Shown: positions 8,074 to 16,222, counted from the first letter of the stretch. The stretch: DNA of 45,638 bases from Actinomycetes bacterium (GCA_021791145.1 JAJYXE010000009.1:1-45638), one strand, 5' to 3'. Numbers and translations are program-made. Notes: generated by a model from the sequence alone, not told the origin.

Positions 8074-9041
8074 GCGGCGGGACGAGCGGTGCGACGAGCC
8101 GCGGGACGAGCGGTGCGACGAGCCGCGGGACGGGCCGGCTGCTGCGGCGGGTGACGAGCCAGGTGAAGTTCCCGCTCGCCAAGCCCACGTGGCCTGCAGG
8201 GGTGCCGCGACCCGCGCCGGTGCGGCGCGTCGGCCTCGACTACGACCACGAGTGGTCCCGCCGGTACCCGGTGCGCCTCGCGCGCGCGGTCGTCCTCGAC
8301 AACGTCACCAGACCGGCAGCGCGCCTCGTCGCCCCGACGACCGTACGCGGCGGGGAGCACCTCCGACACGTGCCCGCACCCGTGATCTTCGCCGCCAACC
8401 ACGTGAGCCATCTCGACACGCCGCTCCTCCTCACGGCACTGCCGGTCCGGTTCCGCCACCGCACCGTCGTCGCCGCGGCAGCCGACTACTTCTTCGACCG
8501 CCGCTGGAAGGCGTTCCTCTGGTCCTTCTCCCTCGCGGCCATCCCGATCGAGCGCTCCCGGGTCAACCGGCGTTCGGCGGATGTCGCCGCCGAGCTCCTT
8601 GCCGACGGGTGGAACCTGGTCATCTTCCCCGAGGGCGGCCGGTCGCCACACGGGTGGGCGCAGCCGTTCAGGCCGGCGAGCGCCGCCTACCTGGCACGGC
8701 GAACCGGACGGCCCGTCGTGCCGGTCCACTTGAGCGGGACTCGCCACGTCCTCCCCAAGGCCGGAGAGCGCCGGCTGCCGCGCCGATCTCCGGTCTCGGT
8801 CGTCTTCGGGATGCCGCTCCTCCCCGACGACGGGGAGGACGCGCGCCGCTTCAGCGCGCGCATCGAACGGGCGGTGGCCGTGCTCGCCGACGAGGCGTCG
8901 AGCGACTGGTGGCGCGCACGCACGCGGGCGGCACGCGGTGGCACCCCCTCGCTCAGGGGCCCGGAGGCGGCCGACTGGCGGAGGGCCTGGGCGCTCGACC
9001 CGCGCCCCGACGCGGGTCGCGACGCCTGGCCACGCGTCTGA
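8070..9041 (+). CDS. PlsC-type 1-acylglycerol-3-phosphate acyltransferase-like protein
   Basis: 323 residues. The acyltransferase HX4D motif is NHVSHLD (H111, D116), and the phosphate-binding motif is FPEGGRS. Block IV is PVVPVHLSGT. The family transfers acyl chains from acyl-CoA or acyl-ACP to lysophosphatidate or other hydroxyls at the inner membrane. The first 20 residues are a repeat (GTSGATSR twice) with no family counterpart; GVPRPAPVRRVGLDYDHEW is closer to where homologues begin. The ATG at 8070 overlaps the LarA-like stop by 4 nt. Together with the reductase it points to synthesis of an acylated or ether/alkyl lipid; the acceptor is unknown. Confidence 0.82.
   Translation: MSGGTSGATSRGTSGATSRGTGRLLRRVTSQVKFPLAKPTWPAGVPRPAPVRRVGLDYDHEWSRRYPVRLARAVVLDNVTRPAARLVAPTTVRGGEHLRHVPAPVIFAANHVSHLDTPLLLTALPVRFRHRTVVAAAADYFFDRRWKAFLWSFSLAAIPIERSRVNRRSADVAAELLADGWNLVIFPEGGRSPHGWAQPFRPASAAYLARRTGRPVVPVHLSGTRHVLPKAGERRLPRRSPVSVVFGMPLLPDDGEDARRFSARIERAVAVLADEASSDWWRARTRAARGGTPSLRGPEAADWRRAWALDPRPDAGRDAWPRV
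8079..8126 (+). repeat. 12-bp tandem repeat, 4 units, in frame
   Basis: Units alternate GGGACGAGCGGT and GCGACGAGCCGC (a 24-bp higher-order repeat twice), encoding GTSG-ATSR. The array lies directly after the start codon of the acyltransferase. Confidence 0.85.
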
Positions 9042-9059
9042 GCAGCTACACATTCGGGC

Positions 9060-9818
9060 GTGTCCCTGCGTGACGGACCGACGCTCGACCTCACGGTGGT
9101 GGTCCCCTACTTCAACCCCGGTGACCGCGTCCGCGAGACGGTGGAAGAGCTGGTGCGCACGCTCTCGGGCACGGGTGCGACCTTCGAGGTGATCGCCGTC
9201 TCCGACGGCTCGACCGACGGGAGCGAGCGGGCGCTCGTGGACCTCCCCGTCGACCTGGTGAGAACCGTGCGCCTCCACCACAACCGCGGCAAGGGGGAGG
9301 CCCTCCGGGTGGGGTTCACCATGGGGGGCGGCCGGTTCCTCGGCTTCATCGACGCCGACGGGGACCTTCCGCCGGACCAGGTGGCGATCCTCGCCGCGAT
9401 CGCGCATGACGCGCATTCCCCCGCGCCCGACGTCGTGCTCGGCTCCAAGCGCCACCCCGACTCGCAGGTCGTCTATCCCCCGCTCCGACGCGTCTACTCG
9501 TGGGCCTGGCAGCAGCTGGTGCACGGGCTCTTCGGGCTCAACGTGCACGACACCCAGACCGGCCTCAAGCTCGTTCGGCGCGAGGTCCTCGCAGATGTCC
9601 TGCCGCGGATGCTCGAGAAGCGGTTCGCCTTCGACCTCGAGCTGCTGGTGGTCGCGAATCAGCTCGGCTACGGTCGGTTCGTCGAGGTGCCGGTCCGCAT
9701 CCGCCGGCGTTTCGGCAGCACCGTCTCCCCACGGGCGGTGGCGGGGATGCTCGTGGACCTCTTCGCGATCTTCTACCGGCTGCGGATCGCGCGCCTCTAC
9801 GGCGAGCCGCGCAGATAG
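9060..9818 (+). CDS. family 2 glycosyltransferase (dolichol-phosphate mannosyltransferase-like)
   Basis: 252 residues, GT-A fold. Motifs: LTVVVPYFNPGDRV at the N-terminus, VIAVSDGSTDGS (nucleotide-sugar binding), HHNRGKGEALRVG, and the metal-binding DADGDLPPDQ. Length and motifs resemble Dpm1-type enzymes, which move a sugar from a nucleotide donor to a polyprenyl phosphate on the cytoplasmic membrane face; no C-terminal membrane helices are evident. It ends the TetR-controlled operon, 18 bp after the acyltransferase, and starts with GTG. Its 3' end overlaps the convergent gatD by 22 bp. The sugar and lipid acceptor are not predictable from sequence. Confidence 0.85.
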   Translation: MSLRDGPTLDLTVVVPYFNPGDRVRETVEELVRTLSGTGATFEVIAVSDGSTDGSERALVDLPVDLVRTVRLHHNRGKGEALRVGFTMGGGRFLGFIDADGDLPPDQVAILAAIAHDAHSPAPDVVLGSKRHPDSQVVYPPLRRVYSWAWQQLVHGLFGLNVHDTQTGLKLVRREVLADVLPRMLEKRFAFDLELLVVANQLGYGRFVEVPVRIRRRFGSTVSPRAVAGMLVDLFAIFYRLRIARLYGEPRR

Positions 9819-10549
9819 CGCGCGACGCGCCCTCGGGGCGACCGGCGGGCGCGCATCTCGGCGAGGCGCTCCTCGCGCAGCGCGTCCTCCTCCGCGTCGT
9901 CGAGAGCGTCGAGGGGGCTCCCCACCGCCCACGAGAGGAGCAGATCGGCGAGCGCCGGGTTGCGCGCGAGCACCGGACCGTGCAGGTAGGTGCCCACGAC
10001 CCTGCCGGAGATCGCTCCGTCGGTGCCGTCGCCGTTGCCCACCCCCGCGCTGAGGCGTCCGAGCGGCGCGACGCCGGGCCCCCGGGCGGTCAACCCCGCG
10101 TGGTTCTCGAAGCCGGTGAGCACGGGGAGCCCGAGCGCGGCGTCGGCCGGCTCGGCCAGCACCTCCCCCACGGCCCTGCGGCCGGGACCCTTGGAGGTCG
10201 CGACGTCCAGGAGGCCGGCACCGCGCACCGGTCGTCCATCCGCCGAGGGGAAGGTCCGCCCGAGGATCTGGTACCCCGCGCACACCGCGAGGACCGGTGC
10301 TCCCCGGTCCACCGCCCGAAGGAGGGTGTCGTCCGAGCGAAGACGCTCGGCGGACGCACGCTGCGCGACGTCCTCGCCGCCGCCGAGGCAGTAGAGGTCG
10401 CCTTCGGGGAGCGGCGCGCCCGACGCCGCCTCGACCAGCTCGGCGTCGATGCCCCGCCAGCGCGCGCGCTGGACGAGCACCATGCCGTTGCCTCCGTCAC
10501 CGTAGGTACCGAGAAGGTCCGGGTGGACGACGACGACGGCGAGGCTCAC
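9797..10549 (-). CDS. gatD: lipid II isoglutaminyl synthase, glutaminase subunit GatD
   Basis: 250 residues, a CobB/CobQ-like class I glutamine amidotransferase. The nucleophile is C90 in AVCAGYQILG and the catalytic His is H190 in GTYLHGPVL. GatD releases ammonia from glutamine for MurT, which amidates the alpha-carboxyl of D-Glu in lipid II. The ATG overlaps the murT stop by 4 nt, as expected for the GatD-MurT complex. The start is fixed by this overlap. Confidence 0.93.
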   Translation of the reverse strand: MSLAVVVVHPDLLGTYGDGGNGMVLVQRARWRGIDAELVEAASGAPLPEGDLYCLGGGEDVAQRASAERLRSDDTLLRAVDRGAPVLAVCAGYQILGRTFPSADGRPVRGAGLLDVATSKGPGRRAVGEVLAEPADAALGLPVLTGFENHAGLTARGPGVAPLGRLSAGVGNGDGTDGAISGRVVGTYLHGPVLARNPALADLLLSWAVGSPLDALDDAEEDALREERLAEMRARRSPRGRVARYLRGSP

Positions 10550-11889
10550 GACGCCCCCCGGGACGCCGACCGGGACGCCGACCGGGACGCCCCCCGGGAC
10601 GCCGCGCGGGCGAGGAGGTCCGTGAACGCCGTGTAGTTCCCGACGAAGTCGACCTCGACCTTCTCTGTGCCCGGCTCCTCGAGCTGCGTGCGTGCAGGCT
10701 CACGAGTCGCGGCGATCCACGCGGCGCGCACCGCGGCGACCTCGTCGCGCACGGTCCGGTGCCGCACCTCGGCGTAGTGGAGGCGGACCGCCAGGTCGCG
10801 GCATCGCTCGCCCGTCGCGACCACGGTCCGGGCGCCGAGCCGCTCGAAGGGCACGTCCCAGAGCCACGACGGGTCCCTCCCGTCGGCAACCCGCGCGTTG
10901 ATGCCCACGACGACCGGACGCTCGCCGGGGCCCACGAGGTCCAGCAGCTCCCGCCAGCCCGCCGGGTTCTTCGCCAGCATGACCCGGGTCCTGCGTCCGC
11001 CGACCTCGACGAGCGAGAACCGTCCGGCCACCTCGTCGACCGCCGCTATCCGCGCCAGGGAGTCCTCCCACCCCACGCCCAGCGCGGCTGCCGCGGCTGC
11101 CGCCATCGCGGCATTCGCACGGTTGAACCTCCCGGGAAGCGCGAGGGCGACAGGGAACCGGCGGCCGTCCGCGAGCACGACGTCGTCCCCCTCGAGCGAG
11201 ACGTCCAGCCTCGGGCGCGCGAACCCGCAGGCGCAGGCCCACCCGTTGCCGCCTGGTGCGAACTCGATGCGGCCGCCGCAGGCCGGGCATGCCACCGCGT
11301 CCTCGCGCCAGGACAGCCCGGCGCCGACCCACACCGGCTTCTCCGCCGCCGACGCCGCCCACGTGACGAGCGGGTCGTCGGCATTGGCGACCACCGAGGC
11401 CACGGGTGCTGTCGTGAGGGCACGGCGCCAGCGGTTCGCCACCATGCGCACCTCGTTGGTCCGGTCGAGCTGGTCGCGCGAGAGGTTGAGCAGGACGACG
11501 ACCTCCGGGCAGAGCCTGTCCACGAGGCCGGGCAGGTACCCCTCGTCCACCTCCAGGACGGCGGGCGCGCCCGAAGGGGCTGCCGCGAGCGCCGTCACGT
11601 GACCGGCCGGCATGTTGGAGCCCGTGGCGTTGGTCGCCGGGCTCCCCAGGCTGCCTTCCAGCGCGACGGCGAGGAGGCGCGTCGTCGTGGTCTTCCCGTT
11701 GGTGCCGCTCACGAGCGCCACGCGCCGCCCGGCGGCGAGGTGCTCGAGCAGCCGAGGGTCGATGGCGAGGCCTGCGTGACCCCCCGCCACGGTGCCGCTC
11801 CCCGCGCCAAAGCGGCGCGACAGCACGTTTACGGCCCGCGTGACCGCCACGGCGGCCCGCGTCCTGGTCGGCAGCGGCCGCCGGCTCAT
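10546..11889 (-). CDS. murT: lipid II isoglutaminyl synthase, MurT subunit
   Basis: 447 residues. Mur ligase central domain with P-loop VSGTNGKTTTTRLL and NLSRDQLDR; a four-Cys zinc ribbon (CPACGG and CACG) inserted in the central domain, typical of MurT; and the C-terminal DUF1727 domain (KNPAGWRELLDLV, HYAEVRH). It activates and amidates lipid II D-glutamate using ammonia from GatD. The ATG at 11889 lies 1 nt after the stop of the HAD-PlsC gene. An in-frame upstream extension exists but consists of the antisense of the HAD-PlsC repeats, so it is not used. The C-terminus carries a 12-bp repeat array (ASRG/ASRS) not seen in MurT proteins. Confidence 0.93.
   Translation of the reverse strand: MSRRPLPTRTRAAVAVTRAVNVLSRRFGAGSGTVAGGHAGLAIDPRLLEHLAAGRRVALVSGTNGKTTTTRLLAVALEGSLGSPATNATGSNMPAGHVTALAAAPSGAPAVLEVDEGYLPGLVDRLCPEVVVLLNLSRDQLDRTNEVRMVANRWRRALTTAPVASVVANADDPLVTWAASAAEKPVWVGAGLSWREDAVACPACGGRIEFAPGGNGWACACGFARPRLDVSLEGDDVVLADGRRFPVALALPGRFNRANAAMAAAAAAALGVGWEDSLARIAAVDEVAGRFSLVEVGGRRTRVMLAKNPAGWRELLDLVGPGERPVVVGINARVADGRDPSWLWDVPFERLGARTVVATGERCRDLAVRLHYAEVRHRTVRDEVAAVRAAWIAATREPARTQLEEPGTEKVEVDFVGNYTAFTDLLARAASRGASRSASRSASRGAS
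10549..10602 (-). repeat. 12-bp tandem repeat at murT 3' end, in frame
   Basis: About four units of GCGTCCCGG plus GGG or TCG encode ASRG/ASRS and run into the murT stop codon. The unit is a multiple of three and keeps the frame open to the 4-nt overlap with gatD. Confidence 0.85.
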
Positions 11890-11890
11890 C

Positions 11891-13468
11891 TCATCTCCCG
11901 GCGCCGGACCCGGCGCCCCGCGCGGCGCCGGACCCGGCGCCCCGCGTGGCGCCGGACCCGGCGCCCCGCTTGGTGCCCGACCCGGCTCGCAACCCGGCTC
12001 GCAACCCGGCTCGCAACCCGGCTCGCAACCCGGCTCGCGACCCGGCTCCCGACCCAGGGTTCGCCCTCGTCGAGTGGCCCAGAGGGGCCGGGGGGAAGGT
12101 GCGTGCAAGCTCTTCTGCGCTGGGGCTGCGCCGTACCCTGCCTTGGGGAGGCAGCAGGGACGAGATCGCCGACATGACTGCCGCGATGTCGATCCTTGGG
12201 TCCTCGAGCCCCAGCACCACCGGCTCGCCAACTCGTACTCGCACGGTCGGCGGGTGCAGCAGCGCCGCCAGGTCGGGGAGCCGGGCGCTGCGCGGCCACA
12301 CCGCCTCGGTGCCCCACAGCCCCACCGGGACCACGGGTGCGCCGGTGGTGGCGGCGAGCCTGGCGACGCCGGTCTTGCCGTGGAGCACCGGGTCGAAGAA
12401 GTCGCTCCCCCGGGGGATCGTGCCCTGGGGGAGGACCATCACCACCTCGCCGGCGCGGAGCGCCGCCTCCGCGCGGTGAAGCGCACGGCGCGAGGATCCT
12501 GCGTCGGCGCGGTCGACCGCGATGCCCCCGAGGGCGCTGGTGAGCCACCCGACCACGGGCGCGTCGAAGAGCTCCTTCTTGGCGAGGAAGCGGACGGGAC
12601 GGTGGAGCTGCGCGGCGAGCAGCGCGAGCGCGACGACGTCGAAGTAGCTCCGGTGGTTCGCCGCGATGAGGACCGGTCCGTGCGCCGGCACGTGCTCGAC
12701 CCCACAGAGGTCGAAGCGGGCGTAGGGGAACAGCTCTGGCCGCACCCAGGGTCGCAGCAGGTGGTAGGGCTCGAGCCCGATGACGGAGGGCACCCCGGGG
12801 GGGCGGTCCCAGTGCTCCACGGGCCAGCGGCGCAGCGCGGCGATCGCCATGAGGGTCGCGTCGGGGTTCACCGCGTGGGCGTGGCCGACGGACGACAGGA
12901 GCGGCAGGTCGAAGGCGCTGTCGGAGCACGCGTGGCTGGCGGTGAGGTCCACCCTCGACGCGACCGCCCATCGCCGGACCGCCGCCAGCTTGCCCACGCC
13001 CCAGACGAAGGGGCCGTCGAGCCGGCCCGTGTAGCGGCGGTCGCGCACCTCGTAGCGGGTCGCGACCACGTCGTCGAAGCCGAGCGACTCGGCGAACGGC
13101 TCGATCATGTCGGCCGGCGTCGTCGTGGTGAGGACGAGACGATGGCCGGTGCGCCGGTACTCCTCCAAGATGCCCGGCGCATAGGGGGCCACGAGCTCGA
13201 GGAGCGCCGGTGCGGCCGCCCCACCCGCCGCCCGCACCTCGTCGCGCGCCCACCCGCGCGCGGCGAAGGCCGCGGCGCGGGCGAGCGCCATCGAAGGCCC
13301 GTTCTCGCCGAACCGGTCGTAAATGCCGTAGAAAAGGCTGCTCCCCGGCAGCCGGCGGGCGATCCCGGCCGCCTCGAGCGCCCGCTGGAGGACCGGTCCG
13401 CTGGCGCGCCGAAGGAGCGTCCGGTCGAGGTCGACGAAGACCGCTCGTGCCGTGGAGGTCCCGGCCAC
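11891..13468 (-). CDS. HAD-IB hydrolase fused to PlsC acyltransferase
   Basis: 525 residues. Residues 8-215 are a SerB-like HAD-IB domain with intact FVDLDRTLL (D13, D15), LVLTTTTPADM and SDSAFDLPLL. Residues 250-440 are a PlsC acyltransferase with NHRSYFD and PQGTIPRG. The same fusion occurs in Mycobacterium tuberculosis Rv2483c (annotated PlsC). It probably converts lysophosphatidate to phosphatidate and may dephosphorylate a product. The last 55 residues are low-complexity repeats (AGLR, GAGS). GTG start is fixed by a TAA 9 bp upstream. It heads the operon with murT and gatD, linking membrane lipid and wall synthesis. Confidence 0.88.
   Translation of the reverse strand: MAGTSTARAVFVDLDRTLLRRASGPVLQRALEAAGIARRLPGSSLFYGIYDRFGENGPSMALARAAAFAARGWARDEVRAAGGAAAPALLELVAPYAPGILEEYRRTGHRLVLTTTTPADMIEPFAESLGFDDVVATRYEVRDRRYTGRLDGPFVWGVGKLAAVRRWAVASRVDLTASHACSDSAFDLPLLSSVGHAHAVNPDATLMAIAALRRWPVEHWDRPPGVPSVIGLEPYHLLRPWVRPELFPYARFDLCGVEHVPAHGPVLIAANHRSYFDVVALALLAAQLHRPVRFLAKKELFDAPVVGWLTSALGGIAVDRADAGSSRRALHRAEAALRAGEVVMVLPQGTIPRGSDFFDPVLHGKTGVARLAATTGAPVVPVGLWGTEAVWPRSARLPDLAALLHPPTVRVRVGEPVVLGLEDPRIDIAAVMSAISSLLPPQGRVRRSPSAEELARTFPPAPLGHSTRANPGSGAGSRAGLRAGLRAGLRAGLRAGSGTKRGAGSGATRGAGSGAARGAGSGAGR
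11900..12055 (-). repeat. compound tandem repeat: 24 bp x3 and 12 bp x7
   Basis: On the plus strand, three 24-bp units (GGCGCCGGACCCGGCGCCCC + GCGC/GCGT/GCTT, 11900-11971) are followed by seven 12-bp units of the GGCTCGCAACCC type (11972-12055). Four of the 12-bp units are identical. All lie in frame at the C-terminus of the HAD-PlsC protein. Confidence 0.92.
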
Positions 13469-13487
13469 GCCGGGAGGTTACCGAGCG

Positions 13488-13550
13488 GCGCACCTGCGAG
13501 CAGCGCCCCCCGGCGCACCTGCGAGCAGCGCCCCCCGGCGTACCTGCGCC
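13488..13550. repeat. 25-bp non-coding tandem repeat
   Basis: Two identical 25-bp units (13488-13512 and 13513-13537; each begins GCGCACCTGCGAGCAGCGCC) and a decayed third lie between the HAD-PlsC start and the LysR gene. The in-frame TAA at 13478 shows this DNA is untranslated in the HAD-PlsC frame, which may explain a unit that is not a multiple of three. Confidence 0.88.
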
Positions 13551-13572
13551 GCAGCTCCTCCCCCGGACGCGA

Positions 13573-13607
13573 CGAAGGGACCGCCGGGGGGGTGGGCGGT
13601 CCCTTCG
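13573..13607. terminator. 13-bp perfect hairpin without U-tract
   Basis: Arms CGAAGGGACCGCC (13573-13585) and GGCGGTCCCTTCG (13595-13607) pair perfectly around a 9-nt G-rich loop. It sits in the divergent region, so in the minus direction it would be in the leader of HAD-PlsC if transcription begins near 13620-13700. It may be a terminator or attenuator; no T-run supports intrinsic termination. Confidence 0.45.
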
Positions 13608-13694
13608 CATGACCAGCCAGGAACGGAGGGGGGGATCCGGTTTCCCTGAGGTCTGGATCCATTCTGCGGCATCGGGAGCAATCTGTCAATGAGC

Positions 13695-13731
13695 TTTATG
13701 AGATGTTTATGATCGTTTTCTCTGATATGCT
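13695..13731 (+). promoter_or_regulatory. AT-rich divergent control region of the LysR gene
   Basis: Two direct TTTATGA repeats (13695-13701 and 13706-13712) are spaced 11 bp, one helical turn. They are followed by an extended -10-like TATGCT at 13726-13731. This is the most AT-rich stretch nearby. It could hold the LysR binding site and promoter; this is inference from position and composition. Confidence 0.35.
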
Positions 13732-13771
13732 CCATCGCATCGGGGCAAGCGGCCCCCTCCCGGGAGGTCAG

Positions 13772-14713
13772 GTGGACCTGCGGCATCTCCAGGCGCTCGT
13801 GGGCATTGCCGACACCGGGAGCTTCTCGGCGGCGGCGGCGGCCCTCGGCACGGTCCAGTCCAACGTCTCCGCCCACGTGGCCCGGCTCGAGCGCGAGCTC
13901 GAGGTCGTGCTCGTCGACCGGCCGTCGGGGAGGCTCACCGAGGAAGGCGAGGTGGTCGTGTCGCGCGCGCGAAGGATGATCGCAGAGCTCGACGCGATGG
14001 TCGCCGACGTGGTGGCGATGCGCCACGAGGTCCGCGGCCGAGTCCGACTCGGGATGATCGGCACCACGGGCCGATGGCTGGTCCCCCGGCTCTTCGCCGC
14101 GCTGCGGTCCCGACACCCCCAGCTCCGCCTCACCGTCACCGACGGCACCAACACGACCCTCGAGGCCCAGCTCGCCTCCGGCCAGCTCGACGTGGCAGCG
14201 GTGACGCTGCCGGTGCACAGCGACGAGCTCACCACCTCTCCGCTCTTCGAGGAGGACCTCGTGCTCGTGGTCCAGGTCGGCCACCCGCTCGCTGAGCGTG
14301 CCGAGCCCCTCGCCCTCGCCGGTCTCGCCGGCATCGAGCTGCTGCTGCCCGCGCCCGGGACCTCGCTGCGCGACGAGATCGACAGGGCGGCACGCGCGGC
14401 GGGCGTCGAGCTCCGTCCGTCGATGGAGCTCGACGGGCTCCGGATGATCGCGTCGCTCACCTTCGACGGCCACGGTCCGTCGATCCTCCCCGCCACCGCC
14501 GTCCCGGCCCACCTCCGCGGGGACTTCCGGCTGCTTCGGATCACGGGGCTGCCGCCGAGGCGGGTCGGCGTGGCCTTGCACCTGCGCGGCGCGCCCTCGG
14601 CCCCCACCCGTGTGGTCATCGACCTCCTCCACTCGATCGTCGAGGACCCTTCGGTCACTCTCGAAGGCCTTCACCGCCCGATGGCTCCCGCACGGCCTGC
14701 CCTGCGCCACTAG
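13772..14713 (+). CDS. LysR-family transcriptional regulator
   Basis: 313 residues. The N-terminal winged HTH is canonical: DLRHLQALVGIADTGSFSAA, then VQSNVSAHVARLERELEVVL. The rest is a periplasmic-binding-protein-like effector domain (VRLGMIGTTGRWL, LDVAAVTLP, LSLAVQVGHPLAERA-type segments). I choose GTG at 13772, preceded by GGGAGGTC, because LysR proteins begin 1-5 residues before this HTH; a longer frame from 13703 adds an unlikely leader. It is divergent from HAD-PlsC and upstream of tldD, whose candidate promoter overlaps its stop codon. Targets are unknown. Confidence 0.88.
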   Translation: MDLRHLQALVGIADTGSFSAAAAALGTVQSNVSAHVARLERELEVVLVDRPSGRLTEEGEVVVSRARRMIAELDAMVADVVAMRHEVRGRVRLGMIGTTGRWLVPRLFAALRSRHPQLRLTVTDGTNTTLEAQLASGQLDVAAVTLPVHSDELTTSPLFEEDLVLVVQVGHPLAERAEPLALAGLAGIELLLPAPGTSLRDEIDRAARAAGVELRPSMELDGLRMIASLTFDGHGPSILPATAVPAHLRGDFRLLRITGLPPRRVGVALHLRGAPSAPTRVVIDLLHSIVEDPSVTLEGLHRPMAPARPALRH

Positions 14714-14716
14714 GGT
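14711..14716 (+). promoter_or_regulatory. candidate leaderless promoter of tldD
   Basis: TAGGGT begins with the LysR stop codon TAG and lies 9 nt before the tldD GTG. There is no Shine-Dalgarno sequence in between. The same arrangement (TAGGGT, 9 nt, ATG) precedes the nitroreductase at 40983. Confidence 0.4.
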
Positions 14717-14725
14717 CGGGGCCCG

Positions 14726-16222
14726 GTGGACGGCCCGATCGACGACGACCTGCTCGCCGAGACGACCGACGCTGCGCTGGCTGCGGCGAGATCGGCGGGC
14801 GCGGCGTACGCCGCGCTGCGGGTCGAGCGGGTCCGGACCCAGCTCGTCGTCCTGCGAGACGGGCGGCTCGAGACCGCGATCGACGACACCGAGGTCGGCA
14901 CGGGGGTCCAGCTCGTCTCGTCGGGCTCCTTCGGCTTCGCGGGCACCGTCGCGGTCGGGCCCGCCCCCGCGGCGGCGCTCGTCGCGGACGCCCTCGAGGC
15001 CGCGCGCGTGACCGCACCCGCGCGACCCCATGAGGTGGTCCTCGCCGACGAGCCCTCGCATGGCCGGGTCGAGTGGTCCTCCCCGTACGTGCGGGACCCG
15101 GTGGACGTCCCGCTCGCGGACAAGGTCGGCGTGCTCGCCGAGTGGAGCCGCCGCCTCCTGGCTGCGCCGGGGATCGACCACGTCACCGCCTACGTGATGG
15201 CGGTACGCGAGGACAAGTACCTCGCAGACCTCTCCGGGACGGTCGCGCGCCAGCGCCGGGTGCGGATCCACCCCCAGCTCGAGGCGCTCTCGGTCACCGA
15301 CGGGGGCGACTTCGAGGAGATGCGGACGCTCGCGCCGCCCGTCGGTCGCGGCTGGGAGTACATGGAGGGCGAGGGCTGGGACTTCGACGGCGAGCTCGCC
15401 CAGCTCCCCGAGCTGCTCGCGGAGAAGCTGCGGGCGCCGTCGGTCGACCCGGGGACCTACGACCTCGTGGTCGACCCCACCAACTTGTGGCTGACCATCC
15501 ACGAGTCCATCGGTCACGCGACCGAGCTCGACCGGGCGATGGGCTACGAGGCGGCATTCGCGGGGACGTCGTTCGCGACCCCCGACGGCCTCGGCACCCT
15601 CCGCTACGGCTCGCCGGTGATGCACGTCACCGGGGACCGCACGACCGAGCACGGTCTCGCGACGGTCGCGATCGACGACGAGGGCGTCGCCGCGCAGTCG
15701 TTCGACATCGTGCGCGACGGAGTGCTCGTCGGCTACCAGCTCGATCGGGCGATCGCCGCGTCGCAGCGGCTCGGCAGGTCGAACGGGTGCGCCTTCGCCG
15801 ACTCGCCGCTCCACACGCCCATCCAGCGGATGGCCAACGTGTCTCTCCAGCCAGCCCCGGGCGACGGGCCGTCGACCGAGGAGCTCATCTCCGGCGTCGA
15901 CCGCGGCATCTACATCGCGGGAGACAAGAGCTGGTCCATCGACATGCAGCGGTACAACTTCCAGTTCACCGGCCAGCGCTTCTACGCGGTGCGCGCCGGG
16001 AAGCTCGCAGGCCAGCTCCGCGACGTGGCGTACCAGGCGACGACCACCGACTTCTGGGGCGCGATGGAGGCGGTCGGCGGGAAGTCGACCTACCTCCTCG
16101 CCGGCGCCTTCAACTGCGGCAAGGGCCAGCCCGAGCAGGTCGCCGCGGTCAGCCACGGCTGCCCGTCGGTCCTCGTGCGCGGGGTGCGGGTGCTCAACAC
16201 CCGCCAGGAGTCCGGACGGTGA
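14726..16222 (+). CDS. tldD: TldD metalloprotease subunit
   Basis: 498 residues. The zinc-binding HExxxH motif is HESIGH (H259, E260, H264) followed by ATELDRAMGYEAAF, and the C-terminal signature FNCGKGQPEQ...SHGCPSVLVRGV is present. TldD pairs with TldE in a cytoplasmic protease that degrades unfolded peptides and matures some peptide natural products (microcin B17) and antitoxin CcdA. Length is typical (about 480). GTG start; its TGA overlaps the tldE GTG by 4 nt. No ribosomally made peptide precursor is visible nearby, so a housekeeping role is likeliest. Confidence 0.93.
   Translation: MDGPIDDDLLAETTDAALAAARSAGAAYAALRVERVRTQLVVLRDGRLETAIDDTEVGTGVQLVSSGSFGFAGTVAVGPAPAAALVADALEAARVTAPARPHEVVLADEPSHGRVEWSSPYVRDPVDVPLADKVGVLAEWSRRLLAAPGIDHVTAYVMAVREDKYLADLSGTVARQRRVRIHPQLEALSVTDGGDFEEMRTLAPPVGRGWEYMEGEGWDFDGELAQLPELLAEKLRAPSVDPGTYDLVVDPTNLWLTIHESIGHATELDRAMGYEAAFAGTSFATPDGLGTLRYGSPVMHVTGDRTTEHGLATVAIDDEGVAAQSFDIVRDGVLVGYQLDRAIAASQRLGRSNGCAFADSPLHTPIQRMANVSLQPAPGDGPSTEELISGVDRGIYIAGDKSWSIDMQRYNFQFTGQRFYAVRAGKLAGQLRDVAYQATTTDFWGAMEAVGGKSTYLLAGAFNCGKGQPEQVAAVSHGCPSVLVRGVRVLNTRQESGR

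Noticed and set aside
9047..9052. TACACA as a leaderless promoter of the GT2 gene
   Set aside because: It lacks the final T of the -10 consensus, and the gene is only 18 bp from the upstream operon gene, so separate transcription is not needed.
11890..12231. In-frame upstream extension of murT
   Set aside because: It is antisense-frame translation of the HAD-PlsC repeat tail and adjacent coding DNA; MurT homologues start at the ATG at 11889.
13703..13771. Longer LysR start at 13703
   Set aside because: It adds 23 residues unlike LysR proteins and would place the promoter elements inside the gene; GTG 13772 has an RBS.
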